Shown here: piece after piece, positions 1 through 8,353 of the stretch
Numbering within the stretch: position 1 is the first letter of the stretch
How the letters are laid out: each line of letters starts with the position of its first letter
NCBI GenBank assembly: GCA_964397045.1
Contig: CAYNHF010000047.1
Span: forward strand, 62,001-126,000
From: CAYNHF01 sp964397045
Lineage (GTDB): Bacteria > Actinomycetota > Acidimicrobiia > Spongiisociales > UBA5794
Direction: 5' to 3'
Length of the DNA: 64,000 nt
Position numbers and translations under genes: made by a program
Notes under the pieces: generated by a model
The model's database searches: none
What the model saw: the letters and a program-made list of their open reading frames with translations, nothing else
What the model was told of the DNA's origin: nothing

Positions 1-824
1 GTGACGAGGTTGTAGACGTTGTTCGACCAGTTCTGGATGGTCGTGTAGCGGCACCGACCGCCTTCCTTGACGACGATCTCGACGACGGCCGAATGCAACG
101 AATCGCTCGAGTAGGTTGGGGCAGAGCAACCCTCGACGTAGTGGCAGAAGGCCCCTTCGTCGATGATGATCAGCGTCCGCTCGAACTGGCCCATGTTCTC
201 GGCGTTGATGCGGAAGTATGCCTGGAGCGGCTGGTCGACATGGACTCCGGGAGGGACGTAAATGAATGACCCTCCAGACCACACGGCAGAGTTGAGCGCC
301 GCGAATTTGTTGTCGTTCGGGGGAATGATGGTGCCGAAGTATTCCTGCACGATCTCCGGGTAGTCGCGGACCGCGGTGTCCATGTCGCAGAACAGAACCC
401 CGAGTTCCTCGAGGTCCTCCCGGTTGCGGTGGTACACGACCTCGGACTCGTACTGGGCGGTCACACCGGCGAGATACTTGCGCTCCGCCTCGGGTATACC
501 CAGCTTCTCGTATGTCTCCTTGATCGAATCGGGCACCATGTCCCAATCCTTGGCCTGGCCCTCTGTCGGCTTGATGTAGTAGTAGATGTTGTCAAAGTCG
601 ATCTCTTCAAGGGTGCCGCCGCCCCCCCACGTCGGCATCGGCTTGCGCAGGAACCGCTGATAGGCCTTGAGCCGAAACTCGAGCATCCAGGCAGGCTCAT
701 CCTTCATCTGCGACATCTCGCGAATAATGGCTTCGTTCAGGCCCTTCTTGGGCTTGAACACGTAGTCCTCCTCGTCGTGCCAGCCGAGCTGATACGAACC
801 GAGATCGATGTCGACGGTGGCCAT
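1..824 (-). CDS. sufB: Fe-S cluster assembly scaffold SufB (partial)
   Basis: N-terminal 274 residues of SufB, the cytosolic scaffold subunit of the SUF iron-sulfur cluster assembly complex, which works with SufC and SufD. The start is ATG at 824, preceded by AGAGGCG. The protein opens with a typical SufB N-terminus and continues with conserved segments such as PTWGGGG, IPPNDNKFAALN, GGSFIYVPPGVHV and CHYVEGCSAP. The frame runs off the window edge, so the C-terminal part of the beta-helix core cannot be seen. SufC/SufD would be expected further downstream, outside the window. A candidate promoter lies about 40-75 nt upstream. Identification is secure. Confidence 0.95.
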   Translation of the reverse strand, partial: MATVDIDLGSYQLGWHDEEDYVFKPKKGLNEAIIREMSQMKDEPAWMLEFRLKAYQRFLRKPMPTWGGGGTLEEIDFDNIYYYIKPTEGQAKDWDMVPDSIKETYEKLGIPEAERKYLAGVTAQYESEVVYHRNREDLEELGVLFCDMDTAVRDYPEIVQEYFGTIIPPNDNKFAALNSAVWSGGSFIYVPPGVHVDQPLQAYFRINAENMGQFERTLIIIDEGAFCHYVEGCSAPTYSSDSLHSAVVEIVVKEGGRCRYTTIQNWSNNVYNLV

Positions 825-869
825 GCGGCGCCTCTGCTTTCCAGAATTTGCACTAGCTGTGTAGTTCTT

Positions 870-898
870 ATTGTGCCAGACCCCGGCACCCTACTCAA
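870..898 (-). promoter_or_regulatory. candidate sufB promoter
   Basis: Reading the minus strand, TTGAGT (898-893) is followed after 17 nt by CACAAT (875-870). This sits about 46 nt before the sufB ATG and resembles a primary-sigma promoter. It was found by eye only and has no experimental support. Confidence 0.3.
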
Positions 899-1076
899 CG
901 CCGCCTCGTCGGCAGCGCGGGTCGCACCACCTTCCTCGGCGCTGCAGCGGCAGCAAGGAATGATCTGGGACCCGGACATCGCCAGTCGGCCGGGAGTGGG
1001 GTGCAGGCGATGCCGACCCGTGAGAAGCGGCTCGCCGGGTTGCATCATCTGCCGGTTCAGGACCGATCACCCTGGT

Positions 1077-1141
1077 GGGTGACACCGTCGGAACGGATGT
1101 GTGGGAGTGGGGAAGACGGTTGCCGCTCCGACGGGTCACCC
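1077..1141 (-). terminator. long hairpin downstream of gltB
   Basis: Arms 1077-1092 and 1127-1141 pair over 15 bp (GGGTGAC plus CCGTCGGA with its complement), interrupted by one bulged A in the left arm. The loop is 34 nt. It begins 26 nt after the gltB stop codon and lies before sufB, which is transcribed in the same direction. There is no U-tract, so it may be an actinobacterial-type terminator, an mRNA 3'-end stabiliser or a protein-binding dyad. Confidence 0.5.
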
Positions 1142-1167
1142 TTCAGCAATCAATACAACGCCGTAGG

Positions 1168-4100
1168 TCAGAGCGGTGTTCCCTCGCTTGTCGCTTTCTG
1201 GTCGGTTGCCGCGGACGTGACGTCGAGGCCGGGCAGCAGAGAATCGTCTGCTGGAACGCTCACCGGCTGGACGACCCAGAAGTCTCTCGAAGCGGACTGC
1301 CACTCACTCAGAATCTGTGCCGCGGTCGAACTCTCGGTCGCCGCCACGTGCTCGCCCAGCAGGGCTCGCAGATCATCCAAGTGCGCCGCGTCGGGTCGAA
1401 CCGCAGGCGGCGCGGTTGGGGCGAGATGACTTCGCGCCCGCGACTCGGGATCCCAGAGATAGAGGGTGCCTCCGGTCATGCCTGCGGCGACGTTGCTCCC
1501 GGTCGATCCGAGCACCACGACGGTTCCGCCAGTCATGTACTCGGCGCAGTGGTCGGAGGTCCCTTCCACAATGGCCGTTGCTCCCGAATTGCGGACGGCG
1601 AACCGCTGACCTACCGACCCGGCAGCAAAGAGCCGGCCTCCGGTCGCTCCGTAGAGGCAGGCATTCCCGGCGGCATGTGGGCCGGGCCCAGGCACCGGGC
1701 GCGGTTCGATCGAAATGGTCCCGCCCCCCATGCCCTTGCCTACGTAGTCATTGGCGGTGCCGACGAGGTGCATATTGATGCCCGCGGCCAGGAAGGCCCC
1801 GAAGCTTTGTCCCGCCGTACCGGAGAAACGAACCCGGATCGTGTCGTCTTCGAGGTCATCGGTGCCTACGAGATCTGCGACCTCGCCCGACAATCTGGTC
1901 CCGACGGCGCGATCGGTGTTCCGCACCGGGTAGGCGAGCTCCACCGCCGCCCGCGTCCGCGCCGCCCTGCGACCCTCGACGGCGAGCTGCTCTCCTACGG
2001 GTGAGCGGACCACCGTCCGGAAACTGGTGCTCTGGTGGTAGTCGGCTCTCGCCAGCAGCCCGGCGAACTCCAGTGCTACTCGATGATCTGGCTCGCTGGG
2101 AACGAGGAGGTCGGCGCGACCGATCACCTCATCGATCGACCTCGCGCCGAGAGCGGCGAGATGGAGGCGCACCTCTTCGGCGACGTGGCGAAACAGCACG
2201 ATGAGCTGCTCGACGCTGCCTGTGTACTTCGCCCGCAGGTCCTCTCGTTGCGTGGTGATCCCCACCGGGCAGGTGTTTTCATGACACTGCCGAACCATCT
2301 TGCAGCCGAGTGCCAGGAGCGGAAGGGTGCCGAACCCGAACCGGTCGGCGCCGAGCAAGGCTGCAACCACCACATCACGACCGGTGCGGATGCCACCATC
2401 GGTTTCCACGAGCACGGTGGCACGCAGCCCGTTGCCGACCAATGACTGATGGGCCTCAGCAAGCCCGAGCTCCCAGGGTGACCCGGCATGTTTGATGGAT
2501 ACCAGCGGCGAGGCTCCGGTGCCCCCAGAGTTGCCGGAGATCACCACCACGTCTGCCAGCGCTTTGGCCACCCCGACCGCGATCGTCCCTACCCCCGGAC
2601 CTGACACGAGCTTCACCGACACCCGCGCCAGCGGCTTGAAGGCCTTGAGATCGTGAATGAGCTGGGCCAAATCCTCGATCGAGTAGATGTCATGGTGTGG
2701 TGGTGGGGAGATCAACGTCACGTTCGGTTCGGTGTGCCGGAGGCGAGCGATCTCGGGTGATACTTTGTGACCCGGGAGCTGGCCGCCCTCGCCGGGCTTG
2801 GAACCCTGCGCCATCTTGATCTGGAATTCCTCTGCGCTCGCCAGATAGGCGGGAGTCACTCCGAACCGACCGCTGGCTATCTGCTTGATGGCTGAGTTGC
2901 GCGGAGTATCGAACCGCGCGGGGTCCTCACCGCCTTCGCCTGAGTTGGAGAGGCCACCCAGGTAGCTCATCGCCTCCGCGAGTGTTTCGTGCGCTTCACG
3001 CGACAGTGCTCCGAGCGACATTGCCGCCGTCGAGAAACGGCGCATGATGTGCTCGGCAGGCTCGACCTCTTCGATCGGGACCGGCTCGGCGGCGGGCATA
3101 AGCTCGAGCAGGTCACGCAGTTCGAGCGGCGCCCGATCGAGCTGGACCACCTCGCGGTACTTGTCCCACTGCTCGGAATCCCCGCTCCGTACCGCCTTCT
3201 GTAAAGCCAGCACGGCTAGGGGCGAATTGATGTGCGGCATCTCGCCGCGGCGGTGTTTGTAGTAGCCGCCTGAGTCGGGGGTGCCTGCCTCAAATCTGCT
3301 GTGGAGCGCCAGCGTATCTGCCGTGATTCGCTCGAACCCGGCTCCACCAACTCGGTACTGGGCGTACCGGAACGCGAGATCACAGACACTGCGGTCGACG
3401 CCGATGACCTCGAATAGCTCACTGCCACGATATGCCGAAATGGTGCAGACGCCCATCTTGGACATGATCTTGAGGATCCCCTTCTCGAGGCTGGCGCGGT
3501 AATTCTCTTGAGCCGCGATCACGTCGGCGGTCACGTCGCCGCGCTCGGCCATCGCCCGCACCTCCTCGATCGCGAGGTAGGGGTTGACGGCCGAGGCACC
3601 ACATCCGATCAGGCACGCCAGATCGTGAGAGTCGCGTGGTTCGCCGGACACTGCAATGATCGATGCCCGCAGCCGCAGCCCTTCCTCGATCAGTCTGTGG
3701 TGTACCGCGCCGACGGCCAGCAACATCGGGATCGGGGCCATGGCGGCGTCGACCTCTCGGTCGGAGAGAACGACGATCGAAGCTCCACTCGCCACCGCGG
3801 CCACCACCGCATCGCACATGCCATCGAGGGCTGCAACGAGGCCTGGTGCGCCTTGCTCTGCCGGGAAAAGCGCTTCGAACCAGGCTGACTCGAAATTGGG
3901 GTCTTCGGAGGAACACAGTTTCTCTACCTCGGCATCGGAGAGCACCACGGAAGAGAGTTCCATGAGGCGGGCTTGCTGGGGCGTCTCCTCCAGAATCGAC
4001 AATCGTCTGCCGACGGAGGTTCGCAGCGACATCATCATGTTTTCCCGGATCGGATCCATCGGCGGATTCGTGACCTGAGCGAAGGCTTGGTGGAAGTACC

Positions 4101-5610
4101 GGGAAAGCCGCTGCGGGGACTCGGAAAGCACCGCCAGCCCCGTATCGTTTCCCATCGAAAGCACGGGCTGGTCGCCCTCTGCCATGGGTTGCAGGATCAA
4201 GCGCCGCTCCTCTGCGGTGTATCCGAAGACCCGGCCGAGACGTTCCGGGTCAAATCGCTCATCCTGCAGATCGTCAAAGGGATCCCGGACGAAGTTGGTG
4301 CCGGTACGTACCCAGTCGTCGTATGGGGCACGGCTGGAAAGATCGGCCTTGATCTCCTCCGAGAAGCGCACGTGACCCGTCTCGAGGTCGACCGCGATGA
4401 TGTCGCCGGGCCCGAGCTGACCGGTTGCGATCGCTGCCACCTCTTCGGCACTGGCAACCCCCGCCTCCGAGGCGACGATCACAAGAGCGTCGGTGAGGGT
4501 CCAGCGGGCGGGGCGCAGGCCGTTGCGATCCAGGCCTGCGATGAGGTGCTTACCGTCCGCAGCGACGATCGCTGCAGGGCCATCCCACGGCTCGGTCAGG
4601 AAGGCGTGGTATTGGTAGAACGCTCGCAGCTCGGGATCCATGTCTGCCACGTTCTGCCACGCAGGCGGGATGAGCATCTCCTTGGCGTGCATCACGTCGC
4701 GGCCGGAGCGCACCAACACCTCGAAGGCGTTGTCGAGGCTCGCCGAATCGCTGCCGGATTCGCTCACGAGCGGTTTCAGATCCTCGATCCGATCACCCCA
4801 GATGGCTGAAGCCAACTCGTTTGACCGCGCAGCCATCCACGATCGATTCGCCTGCACGGTGTTGATTTCGCCGTTGTGCGCCAGCATCCGGAACGGCTGT
4901 GCCATCGCCCAGGTCGGTGACGTATTGGTGCTGTAGCGCTGGTGAAAAACGCCGAAATCGGTCTCGTACATGGGATCCATGAGGTCCCAATAGAAGCCCT
5001 CGATGTGCGATGCCGTGAAGAGCCCTTTGTAGACCACGGTGCGCACCGAAGACGAGCTGATCGAGAAGCCGTCTACCGACGCATCTTTGAGGGTAGTAGC
5101 GGCAGCCCGCCGCGCCAGAAACATGCTGCGCTCGATGGTTTCGATGTCTTCTACCACCGGATTCGCGGCGACCAAGGCCTGTTCGACGATCGGCTGCGAA
5201 GCCCTGGCAGCGTCGGACAAAACCATTGGCCCAACCGGCACCGGTCGCCACGCGAGGAATTCGAGTCCCTCATCCGCAACCGCTGCCTCTACCGCTTTGC
5301 GGCTGCGATCCGCCTCGTCACGCGGTAGGAACGCCATGATGACGCCAAGGTGACCCTCGGCGGGCACATCTCGGTTGTGTGCCTTCAGTTCCCGCTCTAG
5401 CAGGCGGAATGGAATCCGGGTCATGATGCCCGCACCATCGCCGGTTCCGTCCGCAGCTTTGGCCCCGCGATGGTCCAGGCTGTGCAGACATTGCACGGCG
5501 AGTTCCGTCAGCCGATGGGACCTGATGCCGCGACGGCTCGCGACAAACCCGACGCCGCATGCGTCGCGAACGTCGGCGGGGTCATAGAGGGGTAATCGGC
5601 GAGCTACCAT
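1168..5610 (-). CDS. gltB: glutamate synthase large subunit
   Basis: A 1480-aa NADPH-type glutamate synthase alpha subunit, which makes two glutamates from glutamine and 2-oxoglutarate. ATG at 5610 is chosen because GGAGGCG lies directly before it. About 15 residues in, DACGVGF places the catalytic Cys exposed after propeptide removal (class II glutamine amidotransferase). Further along are the FMN-binding synthase domain, the 3Fe-4S cysteine cluster C-x5-C-x4-C (CKMVRQCHENTC), and the C-terminal GXGXG beta-helix (GMTGGTLYLWDP). Length matches the family (about 1500 aa). The usual partner gltD is absent next door: sufB follows instead. The upstream gene is divergent. Confidence 0.96.
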   Translation of the reverse strand: MVARRLPLYDPADVRDACGVGFVASRRGIRSHRLTELAVQCLHSLDHRGAKAADGTGDGAGIMTRIPFRLLERELKAHNRDVPAEGHLGVIMAFLPRDEADRSRKAVEAAVADEGLEFLAWRPVPVGPMVLSDAARASQPIVEQALVAANPVVEDIETIERSMFLARRAAATTLKDASVDGFSISSSSVRTVVYKGLFTASHIEGFYWDLMDPMYETDFGVFHQRYSTNTSPTWAMAQPFRMLAHNGEINTVQANRSWMAARSNELASAIWGDRIEDLKPLVSESGSDSASLDNAFEVLVRSGRDVMHAKEMLIPPAWQNVADMDPELRAFYQYHAFLTEPWDGPAAIVAADGKHLIAGLDRNGLRPARWTLTDALVIVASEAGVASAEEVAAIATGQLGPGDIIAVDLETGHVRFSEEIKADLSSRAPYDDWVRTGTNFVRDPFDDLQDERFDPERLGRVFGYTAEERRLILQPMAEGDQPVLSMGNDTGLAVLSESPQRLSRYFHQAFAQVTNPPMDPIRENMMMSLRTSVGRRLSILEETPQQARLMELSSVVLSDAEVEKLCSSEDPNFESAWFEALFPAEQGAPGLVAALDGMCDAVVAAVASGASIVVLSDREVDAAMAPIPMLLAVGAVHHRLIEEGLRLRASIIAVSGEPRDSHDLACLIGCGASAVNPYLAIEEVRAMAERGDVTADVIAAQENYRASLEKGILKIMSKMGVCTISAYRGSELFEVIGVDRSVCDLAFRYAQYRVGGAGFERITADTLALHSRFEAGTPDSGGYYKHRRGEMPHINSPLAVLALQKAVRSGDSEQWDKYREVVQLDRAPLELRDLLELMPAAEPVPIEEVEPAEHIMRRFSTAAMSLGALSREAHETLAEAMSYLGGLSNSGEGGEDPARFDTPRNSAIKQIASGRFGVTPAYLASAEEFQIKMAQGSKPGEGGQLPGHKVSPEIARLRHTEPNVTLISPPPHHDIYSIEDLAQLIHDLKAFKPLARVSVKLVSGPGVGTIAVGVAKALADVVVISGNSGGTGASPLVSIKHAGSPWELGLAEAHQSLVGNGLRATVLVETDGGIRTGRDVVVAALLGADRFGFGTLPLLALGCKMVRQCHENTCPVGITTQREDLRAKYTGSVEQLIVLFRHVAEEVRLHLAALGARSIDEVIGRADLLVPSEPDHRVALEFAGLLARADYHQSTSFRTVVRSPVGEQLAVEGRRAARTRAAVELAYPVRNTDRAVGTRLSGEVADLVGTDDLEDDTIRVRFSGTAGQSFGAFLAAGINMHLVGTANDYVGKGMGGGTISIEPRPVPGPGPHAAGNACLYGATGGRLFAAGSVGQRFAVRNSGATAIVEGTSDHCAEYMTGGTVVVLGSTGSNVAAGMTGGTLYLWDPESRARSHLAPTAPPAVRPDAAHLDDLRALLGEHVAATESSTAAQILSEWQSASRDFWVVQPVSVPADDSLLPGLDVTSAATDQKATSEGTPL

Positions 5611-5678
5611 CGCCTCCGTGCACTGTCTGCTGGGTCGACGTCGCCGAGTCGGCCGGTGTGCTGCACGTCGCGGCGCCG

Positions 5679-5703
5679 TTCGGTGAGTGTAGGGCTGCTC
5701 ACC
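5679..5703 (-). promoter_or_regulatory. candidate gltB promoter/operator
   Basis: On the minus strand TACACT (5691-5686) is a good -10 hexamer about 75 nt before the gltB start. No good -35 was seen. It overlaps one arm of an inverted repeat GGTGAG (5682-5687) / CTCACC (5698-5703) with a 10-nt spacer. An operator covering the -10 would suit a repressor, but no regulator can be named. Confidence 0.3.
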
Positions 5704-5760
5704 ACACAGCCGATCGGTCTTGCCCTGCCGAGCGTCGGGGGGCGGGCCTAAGCTCGCGTC

Positions 5761-6222
5761 ATGCCAGTGATCGTGATCGGTGCCGATACCAGGCATGGTC
5801 TGCCTGTCGTCGATGCGCTCCTGCCCCGCCAGGGGGAGGTGCGGGTATTCGTCACAGACGAGGCGGCGGCCCACGACTTCCGAGCCCGGGGCGCCAAGGT
5901 CGCCATCGGCGACGTGTCGGACGGCTCGCACGTCGGGGGTGCCGCTCTCAACGCGTTCTGTGCGGTACTGCTCGCCGACGCCGCCGACGATGATCGGATC
6001 CGCTCGTTTGCCGAGAATCCAGAGGCGGTGATGGACGCCTGGGCTGAGGGCATCGAAGACGCCGGGGTCCGACGTGTCATCTTCGTGCCCGGCGGAACCG
6101 TCGAGGAGCCGAGCGCAACCCTGGCAGCCTCGTCTTCCGAATTTGTTGCCATCTCCAGCAGCGCCGATGGCTCGATCGTTGCCACCAAGGTGGCAGAACT
6201 CGAAGACGCCGCTTCCGTCTGA
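5761..6222 (+). CDS. NAD(P)-binding Rossmann-like protein
   Basis: A 153-aa protein beginning VIVIGADTRHG, a Rossmann-type beta-strand and glycine-rich turn. It continues with alternating strands and helices (VRVFVTD, KVAIGDVSD, AVLLAD, RRVIFVPGG), resembling the first half of NmrA/NAD(P)H-binding atypical short-chain dehydrogenases. It lacks the C-terminal substrate domain and the YxxxK catalytic pair, so it may bind a nucleotide without reducing a substrate. No Shine-Dalgarno is visible; TAAGCT ends six nt before the ATG, which would fit a leaderless transcript. It is divergent from gltB and convergent with the acetyltransferase gene. The substrate is unknown. Confidence 0.75.
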   Translation: MPVIVIGADTRHGLPVVDALLPRQGEVRVFVTDEAAAHDFRARGAKVAIGDVSDGSHVGGAALNAFCAVLLADAADDDRIRSFAENPEAVMDAWAEGIEDAGVRRVIFVPGGTVEEPSATLAASSSEFVAISSSADGSIVATKVAELEDAASV

Positions 6223-6249
6223 AGCGCCACCATCACTGCGGCCCCCGAC

Positions 6250-7476
6250 CTAGAAGACCTCAGGACACCACGGTGCCTTGTGCCACGAAAACATGGCATC
6301 TGCTACCGCAATCACGTCCGCTTCACCTCGGATGCGCCCTGCCCCGGCAAGCACGGCAGCGCTGCGGCCCCCCAGGTACAGCATCCCAAGCGTGGCGAGA
6401 TCCATCTCGATGTGGCCAACGTCCTCGATCCGGGAGCAGCGTGCGGTGTCTGGTCCACCGGACAGCCGGTAGCTCCCCGAGATATCGGGAAAGAGCGGAT
6501 CATCGATCGTGAACGTCATCGTGCCCGTGACGGAGTACCGACGTGCCTCGAGTGCTGCCGGAACATCGAGCACCCGGACCCACAGCGCGTCCATGATCTC
6601 CTGTCTGAGCAGCCGGGCAGCAGCAACCTGCCAGCGCAACCCGTCGCCGACCGGTGCATTCCAGTACTTCACTCTCGGGAAGAGGTCGATTGATGTGAGA
6701 TAGCGCCACAAGGCCCGGTGGGCTGCGGGTGTCACTGCCTGAAGTTCGGCAACGTCGACCTTGCCCTTCGGCAACGAGTCGTGCCACTCCTCCTTCAGGC
6801 GGTACGTTGCGAAGCCTTCGGGACCGGAAGCACCCTCATAGAGCACCAAACGGCGCGCGCTCATACCCTCGCGGCGAGACTCCGGATCGTGAAGGCGCCA
6901 CTTCCACGTGGCCGGCGATCTGCTCAGCACCCCAGGAGTTGTCTTCCGCACCTCCTCATGCACGAGCGGGAATAGCTCCAGTGCCTCTTCGACCGTGGTC
7001 TGACGCACCGAGCCTGCCTGGTCGTCTTCCGGTAGAGCTGCAGCCGAGGCGGGGAGCTCGATTGTGAGGCGGTCGGTGGCCGGACCGAACCCGAAGCGCC
7101 CGTAGATAGAACTTTCGGAGGCCCACAGCCCCGCCAACGGCCGGCCCTCGTCTCGTGCTGCCTCCAGATGGGACGACATCATTGCCGTCAGGATTCCCCG
7201 CCGGGTATGGCTGGGCCGTACCGCGATCATTGTGGTACCTGCCATCGGAACGAATCCGCCGCCGGGAACCGTCACCTCGAGAGGAAAGTCCCCCAGCGTG
7301 CCGACAAGCTGATCGCCGTCGAAAGCAGCGCGGGTGCGCTCGAGCGGCATGAGTTGGCGAAACCGTTCGTCGTCTGCTCGCTCCTCAGCAGTGAGATCGC
7401 CGCCGAAAGTCGCCACCATCTCAGCCCTGAATACCCCGATCTCTGTCTCGAGAATTGGCCTTATCTCGTATGTCAT
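6250..7476 (-). CDS. Eis-like GNAT N-acetyltransferase
   Basis: A 408-aa protein of the Eis family (GNAT, sterol-carrier-like C-terminal domain), which in mycobacteria acetylates amines including aminoglycosides and peptides. The N-terminal GNAT fold has the acetyl-CoA loop region MIAVRPSHTRRGILT and the segment SIYGRFGFG, which holds the Tyr equivalent to the Eis general acid. The chain ends in Phe (PWCPEVF), matching the free C-terminal carboxylate that acts as base in Eis. ATG 7476 starts MTYEIRPI. An open frame extends upstream but overlaps the divergent oxidoreductase gene and adds no domain. The natural substrate is unknown; resistance activity is not implied. Confidence 0.85.
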   Translation of the reverse strand: MTYEIRPILETEIGVFRAEMVATFGGDLTAEERADDERFRQLMPLERTRAAFDGDQLVGTLGDFPLEVTVPGGGFVPMAGTTMIAVRPSHTRRGILTAMMSSHLEAARDEGRPLAGLWASESSIYGRFGFGPATDRLTIELPASAAALPEDDQAGSVRQTTVEEALELFPLVHEEVRKTTPGVLSRSPATWKWRLHDPESRREGMSARRLVLYEGASGPEGFATYRLKEEWHDSLPKGKVDVAELQAVTPAAHRALWRYLTSIDLFPRVKYWNAPVGDGLRWQVAAARLLRQEIMDALWVRVLDVPAALEARRYSVTGTMTFTIDDPLFPDISGSYRLSGGPDTARCSRIEDVGHIEMDLATLGMLYLGGRSAAVLAGAGRIRGEADVIAVADAMFSWHKAPWCPEVF

Positions 7477-7506
7477 GACCGCGAACCTATCAGCACCGCC
7501 CCAGTC

Positions 7507-7564
7507 TTGTTGCTCCGCCGGCCGCATTAGCGTGCCACCCGTCCCCGAGAGGCTGGAGCAACAA
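7507..7564 (+). promoter_or_regulatory. dyad that could mask the ribosome-binding site
   Basis: TTGTTGCTCC (7507-7516) and GGAGCAACAA (7555-7564) are a perfect 10-bp inverted repeat with a 38-nt spacer, ending two nt before the GTG start of the next gene. The right arm contains the only GGAG near that start, so folding of the leader RNA would hide it. It could instead be a DNA operator between the two divergent genes. Confidence 0.4.
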
Positions 7565-7566
7565 CC

Positions 7567-8340
7567 GTGAACGACGTCCGTATCGGAGTGCAAGTCCAGA
7601 ATCAACACGCCGACTACCCCGACATACGCGACATGGTCATGCGCTGCGAAGAAGCCGGCGTGGACATCATCTACAACTGGGACCACTTCTACCCGCTGAC
7701 TGGCGACCCCAACGGCAAACACTTCGAAGCGTGGTCGATGTTGAGCGCCTGGGCGGAACAAACCGAGCGGGTCGAGATCGGCTGCCTCGTCACCTGCAAC
7801 TCCTACCGCAACCCGCAGCTGCTGGCAGACATGGCCAGGACCGTTGACCACATTTCGAACGGCAGACTTGTCTTTGGTATCGGGTCCGGCTGGATGGAAA
7901 AGGACTACCTGGAATATCGGTACGAATTCGGCACCGCCCCGGAGCGCCTCCGTGCACTCGACGCCGCCCTCCCTCTGATTCGAGACCGCTGGACGAAGCT
8001 GAACCCGCCACCAACCCGCTCGATCCCGATTCTCGTCGGTGGTGGGGGCGAGAAGGTCACGCTGCGCATCGTGGCCGAGCATGCCACGGTCTGGCACAGC
8101 TTCACGCGGCTCGAAGACATGCCACACAAGCTCGATGTATTGGATCGGTGGTGTGAGCGAGTGGGCCGTGACCCGGCCGATATCGAGCGGTCGATTGGCC
8201 TCAACACTTCCCGATTCGAACTTGCCGAGCCCTACTTCGAACTTGGCATTCGCCAGTTCACCTTCAGCCTTAGAGCGCCCGCCGACCTGTCCTCGATTGA
8301 ACCGTGGCTCGAGTGGCGCAACACGAAACGAGCAGGCTGA
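7567..8340 (+). CDS. luciferase-like (LLM class), probably F420-dependent oxidoreductase
   Basis: A 257-aa TIM-barrel enzyme of the luciferase-like monooxygenase family, F420-dependent branch. Recognisable segments are the N-terminal strand VRIGVQVQNQ, DIIYNWDHF near the active site, GCLVTCNSYRNP, DHISNGRLVFGIGSGW (cofactor phosphate loop) and PILVGGGGEKVTLRIVAEHA. It is somewhat shorter than the usual 290-330 aa. The start is GTG at 7567; the nearest GGAG lies 9-12 nt upstream inside an inverted repeat. It is convergent with the PNPOx-fold gene, a family that also often uses F420 in actinobacteria. The substrate cannot be inferred. Confidence 0.88.
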   Translation: MNDVRIGVQVQNQHADYPDIRDMVMRCEEAGVDIIYNWDHFYPLTGDPNGKHFEAWSMLSAWAEQTERVEIGCLVTCNSYRNPQLLADMARTVDHISNGRLVFGIGSGWMEKDYLEYRYEFGTAPERLRALDAALPLIRDRWTKLNPPPTRSIPILVGGGGEKVTLRIVAEHATVWHSFTRLEDMPHKLDVLDRWCERVGRDPADIERSIGLNTSRFELAEPYFELGIRQFTFSLRAPADLSSIEPWLEWRNTKRAG

Positions 8341-8353
8341 ATCGCGGCTCGTT

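Larger units (their letters stand above)
825..1167. other. intergenic region between gltB and sufB
   Basis: A stretch of 343 nt with no convincing gene. It holds the candidate sufB promoter (870-898) and a long imperfect inverted repeat just downstream of gltB (1077-1141). Short open frames here lack a Shine-Dalgarno sequence and recognisable protein motifs. Confidence 0.7.

Noticed and set aside
891..1139. Small minus-strand frame between gltB and sufB
   Set aside because: No ribosome-binding site, low-complexity Arg/Pro/Ser composition, and overlap with the inverted repeat and promoter candidate.
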